DNA of 42,464 nucleotides from an uncultured Lentisphaerota bacterium (GTDB lineage Bacteria > Verrucomicrobiota > Kiritimatiellia > RFP12 > UBA1067): assembly GCA_900320225.1 (NCBI GenBank), contig ONRL01000060.1, positions 1 to 42,464 on the forward strand, read 5' to 3'. The position numbers and the translations under genes are program-made. Of this stretch, positions 35,742 to 42,464 are shown in pieces. Under the pieces are notes generated by a model, which worked only from the letters and a program-made list of their open reading frames with translations, was not told the origin of the DNA and searched no databases. The first letter of the stretch is position 1. The number at the start of each line of letters is the position of its first letter.

Positions 35742-36365
35742 TCACCGAATAAAATCAAAAATCATACTTCGGTACGGATTACCGACTTGGTTGGCATAAT
35801 TGGTCGCTGCGTTTCCCATTCCCGCACCCGCCGCCGCCATTCCTGCAAAGACCTTAAACGCCATGCCGACCTCAAGATCAGGCATCTCGTAATACTTCAA
35901 TATGGCGGTGTTAAGAACATTCGTCTCGGGCACACCCCCAAAAATCTGCATGGCGCAGAGATTGTTGGTGCACACATCGTATGCCGAAGTAAAATTATTG
36001 TCAACGGAATATACGCTGGCAAGGAGAAGTCGCCCAGTCCAAAATTGCCATGAGTTCGTCATAGTATCTGTCCAGTTAACAACATTTGATATACATTGAA
36101 GTTGCCCGTCTATTGCCTGTCCATCTGCGGAGTCCAGAAATTGCTGATAATGGATTATCGACCGAATAATCTCAGCATCTAGTTTCATCAACAAATTTGT
36201 AGATTGCACGGATCTGTTTATATTGCTTACAAATGCCGCGTCCAGAAGATTTTCAGACGACACCAAGGCAAGGCTGGCCTCATTTTCCAACTCAGACACA
36301 GTATTCCAACCATACACCGTAGTGGAGCATATTACTCCCAAGCACACCATAAGTGATTTTCTCAT
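35742..36365 (-). CDS. Small secreted protein of unknown function
   Basis: 207 residues, not recognised. Residues 1-21 look like a signal peptide (SLMVCLGVICSTTVYGW). The middle is mostly helical, low in charge and rich in Asn, Ser and Thr. The C-terminal part has a small-residue helix (FAGMAAAGAGMGNAA), possibly membrane-active. The ATG at 36365 has AGGAGG upstream and overlaps the preceding stop as TAATG, so it is translated together with the TSP3/caspase-like protein. The DNA is AT-rich like the 3' end of that neighbour, which suggests both arrived together and may work together; this is inference. Confidence 0.7.
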   Translation of the reverse strand: MRKSLMVCLGVICSTTVYGWNTVSELENEASLALVSSENLLDAAFVSNINRSVQSTNLLMKLDAEIIRSIIHYQQFLDSADGQAIDGQLQCISNVVNWTDTMTNSWQFWTGRLLLASVYSVDNNFTSAYDVCTNNLCAMQIFGGVPETNVLNTAILKYYEMPDLEVGMAFKVFAGMAAAGAGMGNAATNYANQVGNPYRSMIFDFIR

Positions 36366-39300
36366 TACCAATCCTCCTTTGGCACTTCTACCTTTTTCTT
36401 GAAAACACCTTTAAAACTGAACTTGAAATAAACATATTTTTGCCCTTTAACAATTGCGCAAGCATTCCACGCTCGGTTATTTGCATTCGCCGACATCCAT
36501 GCGTCTACGTCACCCCTGGTGTTACGGTTGATACGCCACGAGCGCACGATGCGAGTTGGAATTCCACTAGCGTCACCAGGTGCGACATACGCATAGCCAA
36601 GTAATATTGACGGCCCAGTAGACTCCCATGAATATCCAGGAGAAAAAGAATGTTCTGCCCCGCTGTAGTTACCATTATAGTCATTGATATCAAGCACCGA
36701 ACACCCCGCTATGATAACAACGTCAAGATCCCTATCCCAACTACCATGTGCCAACAAGGGGGTAAAACCACCCTGAAGTGTGTTATTATAATGGTTGCCA
36801 TGCCCAGAGAAATAAAAGAAGTCTGCCTGATTCGTAATCTGTCTCTTCCTCGCGTCTACACCCCAATAGGTTGCCGTCACCACTTCACATCCCGCAGACC
36901 TCATGTACGACACAGACGGCACAGAATTGGGCGGTATTGAATCAAGCGTACTCGTATCATCCAGTGTCGCCTTACCTCGGAATTGACTCCCTAGTTCCGA
37001 GAACGCCTCGCTATCTGCATAATTCTGGACCGATGTTTGCACAATGTCCATCCACGCCATTTCATTCACGCCATCATCATCTTGTGCCGGTAACAGACCA
37101 AGTGCCCGCACTTGGGTAAACGACCGCGAAAGGCGAATCTCAGACTTGTTCCCCGCATTGGCGAATGATGCGCCGTCAAGCGAAATAGATGTGCCCTGCG
37201 GACATGTACCGGAAGTCCTGATTGTAATGGAATCACCAAACTTCTGCCGACAGGCCGAGAGATCCGACATCTGGGGCGTCACCGTCACCTTAATCCGCAA
37301 CTCCTCGTTATCCAGTATGACACGCGAAACATCCAGTTCGGACCAGTCTGGATCGTCTGGTGAGCAAACCGCCACATCGACCTTGTATGCCGTTAAAGTC
37401 GCTACCAGGCCCCCACCGGTAAACGTACTACCTGAAAGGTGAACGCCTAACAAGTTATCGGGGTCAAGCACGCTGACGGACTGGGACACGTTAACGGCGT
37501 TGAGCGTGTAGTCATAGTCAGGCCCCTGGGGGCGGTTCGTCGATGCGTGCGCGAGACGCACCTCGTAAGAGTACCCCGGCGTGAGCATGGCCGTGCGCGT
37601 CTCGCACGCGCCGTAATTGGCATTCACCCAGGCGAACGGACGGGGCGAATTCGTGCTGCGGTTCACGACCGGCACCACCGTCAGCTGGTACTTCTCCGAA
37701 TGGCTGGAACTGTGGTCGCCGAAATAGAACTGCACTGGTGTACGGCTGTTCGGCTTCCCCTCGTCCGTTGCGTCGGCGGGATCACTGTTCTGCGCAATCT
37801 CCACGCCATCGTTCACGCCGTCATTGTCCGTGTCGAGACTGCCGGGATTCGTCCTCCACGCACATTCATCGGCGTTCGTAAGACCGTCACCATCAGAATC
37901 GATGTCCGCGTCGTCGTCGGTGCGTTCGGTCTGGCTGTTGTGCGTGGTCGGGTCGAAGCCGTACCGGGATTCCCATCCGTCGTCCATCCCGTCGCCATCC
38001 GAATCCGGCTGGAAAGGGTCTGTCCCCAAGGCCGCCTCCTGCGCGTTCGTGAGGCCGTCAAGGTCGGGATCGGCGGATGCATCCGTGCGCGGGTCGCCCG
38101 TGTTGGCGGAGAGAGGATCCATGCCGTGCGCGGCCTCCCAGCCGTCGGGCAGCCCGTCGCCATCCGTGTCGGCGCAGAGCGGATTGGTGCCCGTCCCGAA
38201 ACGGTAGGAGATCGTCATGCCGCTCGTCACGCTCCCCGACACATCTTCCGCCACCAGCAGGTCGGGCGTTCCGCCGAAACCATGAGCGCCGATGATCGCC
38301 GATGTGCCGTCGAAGCAACTGTCGAGGTAAAGATAGCGCACATGCACCGTATCGGGTTCCGCCTCCGACACGGCCAATTGAAAGGACATCTGGTCGAAGG
38401 TGAGGTTCGCCCACCCCATCGGGTCCATCATGTCGCGCCACTCGGCAACGAACCACCGTCCCTGCACATCTGAGACAACGCCCGCGCGCAGCTGGGAACC
38501 CGCATACCCCATTGGCATGAACATATATCCGTACGCGGAAACGGCGGCATTGGCGGTGTTGTAGATGGGTGACGGCGAATAAGGGGAGGCATACGCCGGA
38601 GCGGCCGACGTGGCAGTCCCCAACTCCAGAAATTCCGCAATGCCGGCAAAGTGCACAGCGACATTGGTGGAAAGGTGGCCGGCCAGTTCGACGGCGAATG
38701 GCAAGTTTACAACCACGTATGCTGGACAGTAGGCGTACGGCTGCGTACCAGCGAGGACGTTGGAAACGGACGAAAGGTCAAAGACAGGAAACGTCGCCCC
38801 GTACTGGACAATGGACGCCTCCTGTCCGTCGTCATATCCATCCCCGTCCGTGTCCACCCGTCGGGGATTCGTGCCGAGCGCGCGCTCCTCCGCGTTCGAG
38901 AGGCCGTCACCGTCGTCGTCATCGCCGTCCCCCCCCAACCCGTCAAAGGCCCGCATCGTGAAAAATGCAATCGGCGGAAGTGTTTCATCCGGCATCCGTT
39001 CCTGTCCGATCTCAACGCAGATGTTCGTTTCGCCGGCAACCGTCTCCGCCCACCCAAGAGGAAGCACAGCCGTGTCGGCAAGGTTGGTGCGCATGTAGAA
39101 CTCGATGAAAGGCGGCGCAAGAAAAAGGTCTGATGGCCACTCGGCGGAAAGCCACACCGACGTGGGCGTGGTCGAGATGTCTGTAAAATACGGGGCGGAA
39201 GCGGCAAGAGTGCCGCTTCCCCGATGGGGAGCGGTTCGGGGAAGCGACACTCCTGTCGCTTCCTGTGCGGACGGGGAATTGCGCAGAAGCTTGGTCGCGC

Positions 39301-39487
39301 CATCGTGGCCGAAAACCAATACCAACACGACAACAACAATCTTGCCCAAAGGCGAGGCATGCCGCCATTTTCGCATGGCTTCGCGCGGCAAACCCACGAG
39401 CTGCCGCGCGCGAAGACACGCAAGCGCCGCCGCCACCAAGAGGGCGGCAGGCAGCACCAGCAACCATGTCCAGCCACCATTAATCAC
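36365..39487 (-). CDS. Membrane-anchored TSP3-repeat protein with caspase-like C-terminus
   Basis: 1040 residues from a GTG at 39487 that overlaps the restriction-methyltransferase stop (GTGA). Two N-terminal hydrophobic helices (residues 7-25 and 49-60) anchor it. Residues about 70-92 come from an in-frame palindromic insert. Calcium-binding thrombospondin type 3 repeats (DTDGDGLPDGWE type) lie at about 182-222 and 434-569. The C-terminal domain carries FFYFSGHGNHY (H896) and VVIIAGCSVLD (C929), the His/Cys dyad layout of clan CD caspase-like peptidases. DNA encoding residues after about 660 is AT-rich, unlike the rest, as if the effector domain was swapped in. A surface protease or a defence effector are both possible; activity is untested. 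Confidence 0.75.
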   Translation of the reverse strand: MINGGWTWLLVLPAALLVAAALACLRARQLVGLPREAMRKWRHASPLGKIVVVVLVLVFGHDGATKLLRNSPSAQEATGVSLPRTAPHRGSGTLAASAPYFTDISTTPTSVWLSAEWPSDLFLAPPFIEFYMRTNLADTAVLPLGWAETVAGETNICVEIGQERMPDETLPPIAFFTMRAFDGLGGDGDDDDGDGLSNAEERALGTNPRRVDTDGDGYDDGQEASIVQYGATFPVFDLSSVSNVLAGTQPYAYCPAYVVVNLPFAVELAGHLSTNVAVHFAGIAEFLELGTATSAAPAYASPYSPSPIYNTANAAVSAYGYMFMPMGYAGSQLRAGVVSDVQGRWFVAEWRDMMDPMGWANLTFDQMSFQLAVSEAEPDTVHVRYLYLDSCFDGTSAIIGAHGFGGTPDLLVAEDVSGSVTSGMTISYRFGTGTNPLCADTDGDGLPDGWEAAHGMDPLSANTGDPRTDASADPDLDGLTNAQEAALGTDPFQPDSDGDGMDDGWESRYGFDPTTHNSQTERTDDDADIDSDGDGLTNADECAWRTNPGSLDTDNDGVNDGVEIAQNSDPADATDEGKPNSRTPVQFYFGDHSSSHSEKYQLTVVPVVNRSTNSPRPFAWVNANYGACETRTAMLTPGYSYEVRLAHASTNRPQGPDYDYTLNAVNVSQSVSVLDPDNLLGVHLSGSTFTGGGLVATLTAYKVDVAVCSPDDPDWSELDVSRVILDNEELRIKVTVTPQMSDLSACRQKFGDSITIRTSGTCPQGTSISLDGASFANAGNKSEIRLSRSFTQVRALGLLPAQDDDGVNEMAWMDIVQTSVQNYADSEAFSELGSQFRGKATLDDTSTLDSIPPNSVPSVSYMRSAGCEVVTATYWGVDARKRQITNQADFFYFSGHGNHYNNTLQGGFTPLLAHGSWDRDLDVVIIAGCSVLDINDYNGNYSGAEHSFSPGYSWESTGPSILLGYAYVAPGDASGIPTRIVRSWRINRNTRGDVDAWMSANANNRAWNACAIVKGQKYVYFKFSFKGVFKKKVEVPKEDW
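39197..39263. repeat. In-frame palindromic insert, family A copy 1
   Basis: Two hairpins in tandem: GGAAGCGGCA-AGAG-TGCCGCTTCC (39197-39220) and GGAAGCGACA-CTCC-TGTCGCTTCC (39240-39263), each a perfect 10-bp stem. They differ by compensated changes, and together they form a larger inverted repeat. The element is coding (SLPRTAPHRGSGTLAAS) near the N-terminus of the TSP3 protein. Confidence 0.88.
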
Positions 39488-42267
39488 GTGAAATACTCCA
39501 CGTCGGGGTTGAGGAAGCCGAGGGAATAGATTTGCGGAAGGAGTTTCGTCCGCAGTGCGTCATGTTTCTCTCGCAGAGGCGCAGAGTCGCAGAGATTCTT
39601 CATCGCGTTGCGGACTTGATAGTAGCCCACGTCCCACGTCTCGATCTTCCAGTCCATCCACGGCGTATGGCAGATGTTCGCGTAGAACTCGCGGTAGAGC
39701 GCACGGGCAGCGGCAAGGACTGCGTGAGATTCGGGGGAGAGTCCACATAAAGCGGCGAGAGCGCCGCTTCCCCGAGGGGAGGCTTCACTTCGGGGAAGCG
39801 GCGCTCTTGCCGCTTCTCGTTCTGCCAGCCACTTCGCCAGAAACCGATCCTCGTTTGCAGCCGCGAGCTGCGCCGCGATGTCGCCGTGCCCGCACGGCCA
39901 TTGCCGCACCTCCGCCAGCAAGAACGGGAACAGGTTGTTCGCGATCTGCCACGTCCGCCCCTGGTACTCCACGTTCCGCAACGCGACGGCGTAGTTGGAG
40001 TCAGCAAACGCCGACCACACGACACAGTCCGTGACGAATTCGGCGGACAGTCCAGTTGCGGTATCAAGGGGAGGGACGCGCTCCTGCGCGTCCGCTGCGA
40101 CATCGGTCGCGCAGGAGCGCGACCCTCCCGTGGGCGCGTAAAACGCATCGCGGTCGTTCGTCCAGGTCGCCTTGGGAATCTTCTTCACGGCGTGAAGCAC
40201 CATCGCCCGCTCAAAATTCTCCGGCGTGACCGAGAACGCGCCCGCGTTTGCATAAGGCGCAGAGAGGATGAACACGCTGTTGGTGTTCTGGAAGTCGTCC
40301 CCCTTGCTCGCCACTGAGCAGATGAAGCCGGGCGCGATGTGGTTGCGCTTGTCCTTGTTGTCCGTCTTGAGGTTGAACGCGCTCACGAACGTCGGCATGA
40401 CGGACTTGCCGTCCCATTTCGGGCGCGGACACCACTTGTTGAGCATCGCCGTGCGCTCGACCGAAGGGAATTCCTTCGTGCCGATTTTCTCGGCATCCTT
40501 GTTGAACACGTCGAGGACGATTTGCTGCTCGGACAGGTGTTTCTTCTTCGCGAGGTTCCAGACGAGAAACCCGACGGGGAAGTTGCCCGTTGCGCCGTAG
40601 AAGCACTTGATCGGGAAGATGAAGCCGCGCTCGTACTGGTACTGGAAGAACCCGTCGCGTATCTTCTGGTCGTTGTTGGAGTTGACGTACTTGAGTTTTG
40701 AGAACATTCCAAGATACGCCTGCCGGTCCTTGAACTCCTTTGAAATGCGGAAAAGAAATTGCGTGAAGAGTTCGCGGCTCGCCTCGCCGTATCCTTCCTC
40801 GTTCATCCACTCGCGGAGCGTGGTCATCGAAACCGTGTCCTTGGACTTCTTGCCCGTCTCGCCGCTAACGGTGTTGGCTGTCGCGAACGGCGGATTGATG
40901 AGGATGACCCAAATGATTTCGGGATTCGCAAGATCGGCGACAAGGTTGGGCGGCATCTTGAGCGTCTGGCCGAAGGTCATCTGTCCGGCGAGCGCGGGGA
41001 TGTCGTCCGCGAGGTAGTCGTACTGGAAGCATGTCGCGTCGGGGAAGATTTTCTGGCAGTACTTCGCGTCCTCGGCCTCGAGGGTGGAGAGGTAACAGTA
41101 TTTGAGGGCGGAGGACGGCAGCTCGAATTCGAGGTTGCCGGTACCGGACGCCATGTCCCAGAGCCGGACGTTCCCGCATTTCCACCACTCGTGCCCGACG
41201 GTGCGCTCGATGTAGTCGAGGCCCTTGGCGGCGAACTCGACGGGCGTGAAGAACTCGCCCGTGAAGCGGCGGCGGAAGTCCTCGGTGAGGCGGTCGGCCT
41301 TCTGGCGGATGCGCATCATGGCGGACGGCGGAACCTTCTCGTAGTTCTGCCAGAAGTGGCGGTACTTCTCCGGCTGGAGCGTTTTGGGGATGTAGCCCTC
41401 GGCACCGCTCACGGAGAAGAGCACCTGGCCGTCCTGCGCGACGATGGACTTTCCCTGCTCGATGTCGGAGAGGAAGTACTCGGAGGATTTCCTGCCGTTG
41501 CGCACGTAGGCGCCGAAGAGGCCGTTCCAGTAGTCAAACACGTCGAGGAAGTTGTCCTCGGTGATGGCCTTCTTCTCGAGCATCTCAAGGAAGGTCATCT
41601 GGGCGATCAGCCGCTCGCGGCACTTCGCGACGAACTGCTCCTCCTCGGCCGGGTTCGTGAGATCGTAAAGGTATGGTAATCTGTTTTTAACACAGAGGCT
41701 CAGAGGCTCAGAGGATTCGTTGCTTTCGCTTCTTGGAGTCTTGGAGACTTGGAGATTTGGAGGATTTTTAGAAACTACTCCGAAACTCCGAGACTCCGAA
41801 TCTCCCCGTAGCGAAAGCAATCCTTCATTTACTGATTTCTCCGTGTCTCTGTGCCTCTGTGTTAAAAAACCAAATATATCCTCCACCAGCCTGGGGCAAG
41901 GAGTGGAGGGGGCGCGGTCCCAGTCGTAGCGGTCGCCCTTCGCGGCGTAGAACCGCGCGTAGTCCTTCGTCTCGGCGAAGAACGCCTCGTTCTTGTCCAC
42001 CACGCAGATGTACGGCGGCAGCGGGTATTTCGTGAGCCCCGCGCCGAACTTCAGCATCCGCGCGTAGTACATCGTCTGCGCCAACGCGCGCGCCACGTTC
42101 TCCGGGTTCCTGAAATTACGGTCGTACTTGAACTCGAAGAGGATGCGCTCGGTGTAGTGGTCGATGCCGCGCAAGGCGAAGATCTTCATCTTGAAGAACT
42201 TGCAGAACTCGGCCTTGACCTCCTCCTCCTTCGCGCACGCGCGCAAACTATCGTACAGGTGTTTCAT
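39484..42267 (-). CDS. Type IIG-like restriction enzyme and N6-adenine methyltransferase
   Basis: 927 residues. The N-terminus has a compact PD-(D/E)xK-like nuclease signature (D36, E45, K47 in GIDHYTERILFEFKYD). The central gamma-type methyltransferase has AdoMet motif I DMASGTGNLEFE (D371) and catalytic NPPF (N458). The C-terminal third should recognise DNA. Such single-chain enzymes cut unmethylated and protect their own sites. It has at least four repeat-derived in-frame segments: 41684-41868 (about 64 residues), 40074-40124, 39750-39816 and 39571-39594. The ATG at 42267 lies 11 nt after TAAAAT, with almost no leader. Its stop overlaps the start of the TSP3/caspase-like gene. Whether it remains active with the inserts is unknown. 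Confidence 0.8.
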   Translation of the reverse strand: MKHLYDSLRACAKEEEVKAEFCKFFKMKIFALRGIDHYTERILFEFKYDRNFRNPENVARALAQTMYYARMLKFGAGLTKYPLPPYICVVDKNEAFFAETKDYARFYAAKGDRYDWDRAPSTPCPRLVEDIFGFLTQRHRDTEKSVNEGLLSLRGDSESRSFGVVSKNPPNLQVSKTPRSESNESSEPLSLCVKNRLPYLYDLTNPAEEEQFVAKCRERLIAQMTFLEMLEKKAITEDNFLDVFDYWNGLFGAYVRNGRKSSEYFLSDIEQGKSIVAQDGQVLFSVSGAEGYIPKTLQPEKYRHFWQNYEKVPPSAMMRIRQKADRLTEDFRRRFTGEFFTPVEFAAKGLDYIERTVGHEWWKCGNVRLWDMASGTGNLEFELPSSALKYCYLSTLEAEDAKYCQKIFPDATCFQYDYLADDIPALAGQMTFGQTLKMPPNLVADLANPEIIWVILINPPFATANTVSGETGKKSKDTVSMTTLREWMNEEGYGEASRELFTQFLFRISKEFKDRQAYLGMFSKLKYVNSNNDQKIRDGFFQYQYERGFIFPIKCFYGATGNFPVGFLVWNLAKKKHLSEQQIVLDVFNKDAEKIGTKEFPSVERTAMLNKWCPRPKWDGKSVMPTFVSAFNLKTDNKDKRNHIAPGFICSVASKGDDFQNTNSVFILSAPYANAGAFSVTPENFERAMVLHAVKKIPKATWTNDRDAFYAPTGGSRSCATDVAADAQERVPPLDTATGLSAEFVTDCVVWSAFADSNYAVALRNVEYQGRTWQIANNLFPFLLAEVRQWPCGHGDIAAQLAAANEDRFLAKWLAEREAARAPLPRSEASPRGSGALAALCGLSPESHAVLAAARALYREFYANICHTPWMDWKIETWDVGYYQVRNAMKNLCDSAPLREKHDALRTKLLPQIYSLGFLNPDVEYFT
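39571..39594. repeat. Three octamers TCGCAGAG inside the methyltransferase gene
   Basis: Units TCGCAGAG, GCGCAGAG, TCGCAGAG lie in the coding sequence for LCDSAPLREKHD near the C-terminus. They are the same octamer type as the termini of the 41684-41868 element, with C for T. Confidence 0.75.
39750..39816. repeat. In-frame palindromic insert, family A copy 2
   Basis: Hairpins AAGCGGCG-AGAG-CGCCGCTT (39750-39769) and GAAGCGGC/GCCGCTTC (39795-39816) are joined by CCCCGAGGGGAGG and TTCGGGG, as in copy 1. It encodes APLPRSEASPRGSGALAAL, read in the same frame as copy 1. Confidence 0.88.
40074..40124. repeat. In-frame palindromic insert, family B (two arms)
   Basis: GGACGCGC-TCCT-GCGCGTCC (40074-40093) and GGTCGCGC-AGGA-GCGCGACC (40105-40124) are two perfect 8-bp hairpins. 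They are also inverted copies of each other, flanked by GGGAG and CTCCC. It encodes GGSRSCATDVAADAQERV. Confidence 0.88.
41684..41868. mobile_element. 185-bp palindromic octamer element inside the methyltransferase gene
   Basis: The ends TTTTTAACACAGAGGC and GCCTCTGTGTTAAAAA are perfect 16-bp terminal inverted repeats. A second nested pair, TTGCTTTCGCT (41720-41730) and AGCGAAAGCAA (41810-41820), lies inside. Between them are degenerate octamers: CAGAGGCT, CTTGGAGA, CCGAGACT and TCTCTGTG types. The whole element is open in the host frame and adds about 64 residues between VEDIF and LPYLYDLTN. It has the look of a non-autonomous miniature element; no transposase is present. Confidence 0.75.
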
Positions 42268-42273
42268 GTGGCG

Positions 42274-42284
42274 CGGTTATTTTA
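42274..42284 (-). promoter_or_regulatory. -10-like box of the methyltransferase gene
   Basis: The minus strand reads TGGTAAAAT (hexamer 42279-42284) 11 nt before the ATG at 42267, predicting a 4-5 nt leader. Confidence 0.4.
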
Positions 42285-42369
42285 CCATGTTGGGCGCGTC
42301 TCTTCCGCGTGCCAGGCCCTTTACCTAATGCGCGTCAGCACCATGTTCCTGAACGACGCGGGCGGCGGG

Positions 42370-42464
42370 CTAGCCCATGAGCAGTTCGAAGTCCTCCTCG
42401 ATCGGCGGACGTCCGTATTCGCTGATCTCGTAGGACTCCACCATTTCCGGGACGGGCCTTCCGG
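42370..42464 (-). CDS. C-terminal end of an unidentified gene (partial)
   Basis: The last 30 codons of a leftward gene are visible, ending EMVESYEISEYGRPPIEEDF then ELLMG and TAG at 42370-42372. The codon pattern is typical of the neighbouring GC-rich genes, so it is likely real. The family cannot be named from this piece. About 100 bp without features separate it from the methyltransferase gene. Confidence 0.5.
   Translation of the reverse strand, partial: GRPVPEMVESYEISEYGRPPIEEDFELLMG

Noticed and set aside
35742-37540. AT-rich segment considered as prophage
   Set aside because: It encodes only the end of the TSP3 protein and one secreted protein; no phage genes or integrase are visible.
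39484-42267. BREX PglX methyltransferase
   Set aside because: The N-terminal nuclease-like signature and the lack of other brx genes fit a single-chain type IIG enzyme better.

Overview
The window looks like chromosome from a Gram-negative anaerobe of the PVC superphylum, most likely an uncultured gut or rumen Kiritimatiellota (or Lentisphaerota). This is inferred from high GC, many secreted polysaccharide-active enzymes, a lipid A-type acyltransferase, thrombospondin-3-type calcium-binding repeats, an AGCS amino-acid carrier, and abundant 7- and 8-nt degenerate tandem repeats. No rRNA, tRNA, CRISPR array, prophage or transposase was found.

Layout: (1) 1-7264, glycan and nucleoside catabolism: a partial secreted nucleoside hydrolase diverges from a GHL10-type glycosidase; opposite lies a histidine kinase / response regulator / GH2 exo-glucosaminidase-like operon. 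(2) 7440-13725, a defence island: an HsdS-like tail fragment, type III restriction (res) and modification (mod) genes with a structured leader, and a HigBA-type toxin-antitoxin pair. (3) 13735-25042, housekeeping and envelope: an interrupted mfd, a phosphohexomutase, a zinc dehydrogenase, dnaG-purB-lipid A acyltransferase, and a divergent GT4 glycosyltransferase. (4) 25012-34143, a six-gene leftward operon: membrane coiled-coil protein, GH78 rhamnosidase-like enzyme, beta-helix/CBM9-like protein, putative glycosidase, ExbD-like lipoprotein, AGCS symporter. (5) 34207-42267: secreted tyrosine phosphatase, lone acyl carrier protein, secreted unknown, a membrane-anchored TSP3-repeat protein with a caspase-like His/Cys C-terminus, and a single-chain type IIG restriction-methyltransferase. 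A partial gene ends the window.

Three things stand out. First, palindromic repeats are inserted in frame inside unrelated proteins. Two double-hairpin families keep the same reading frame in different host genes, and a 185-bp element with 16-bp perfect terminal inverted repeats lies inside the restriction-methyltransferase gene. These resemble the protein-coding palindromic elements known from Rickettsia, in a different lineage. Second, six genes have a -10 hexamer ending exactly 6 or 7 nt before the start codon and no Shine-Dalgarno, predicting leaderless mRNAs; genes with longer leaders and genes inside operons mostly have Shine-Dalgarno sequences. Third, three genes (mfd, the AGCS symporter, the beta-helix protein) are frameshifted, two of them with loss of conserved residues, so they are either real lesions or assembly errors.

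AT-rich islands cover the specificity part of mod, the toxin-antitoxin pair, and the caspase-like end of the TSP3 protein with its small partner. This suggests exchange of recognition or effector modules between otherwise resident GC-rich genes.
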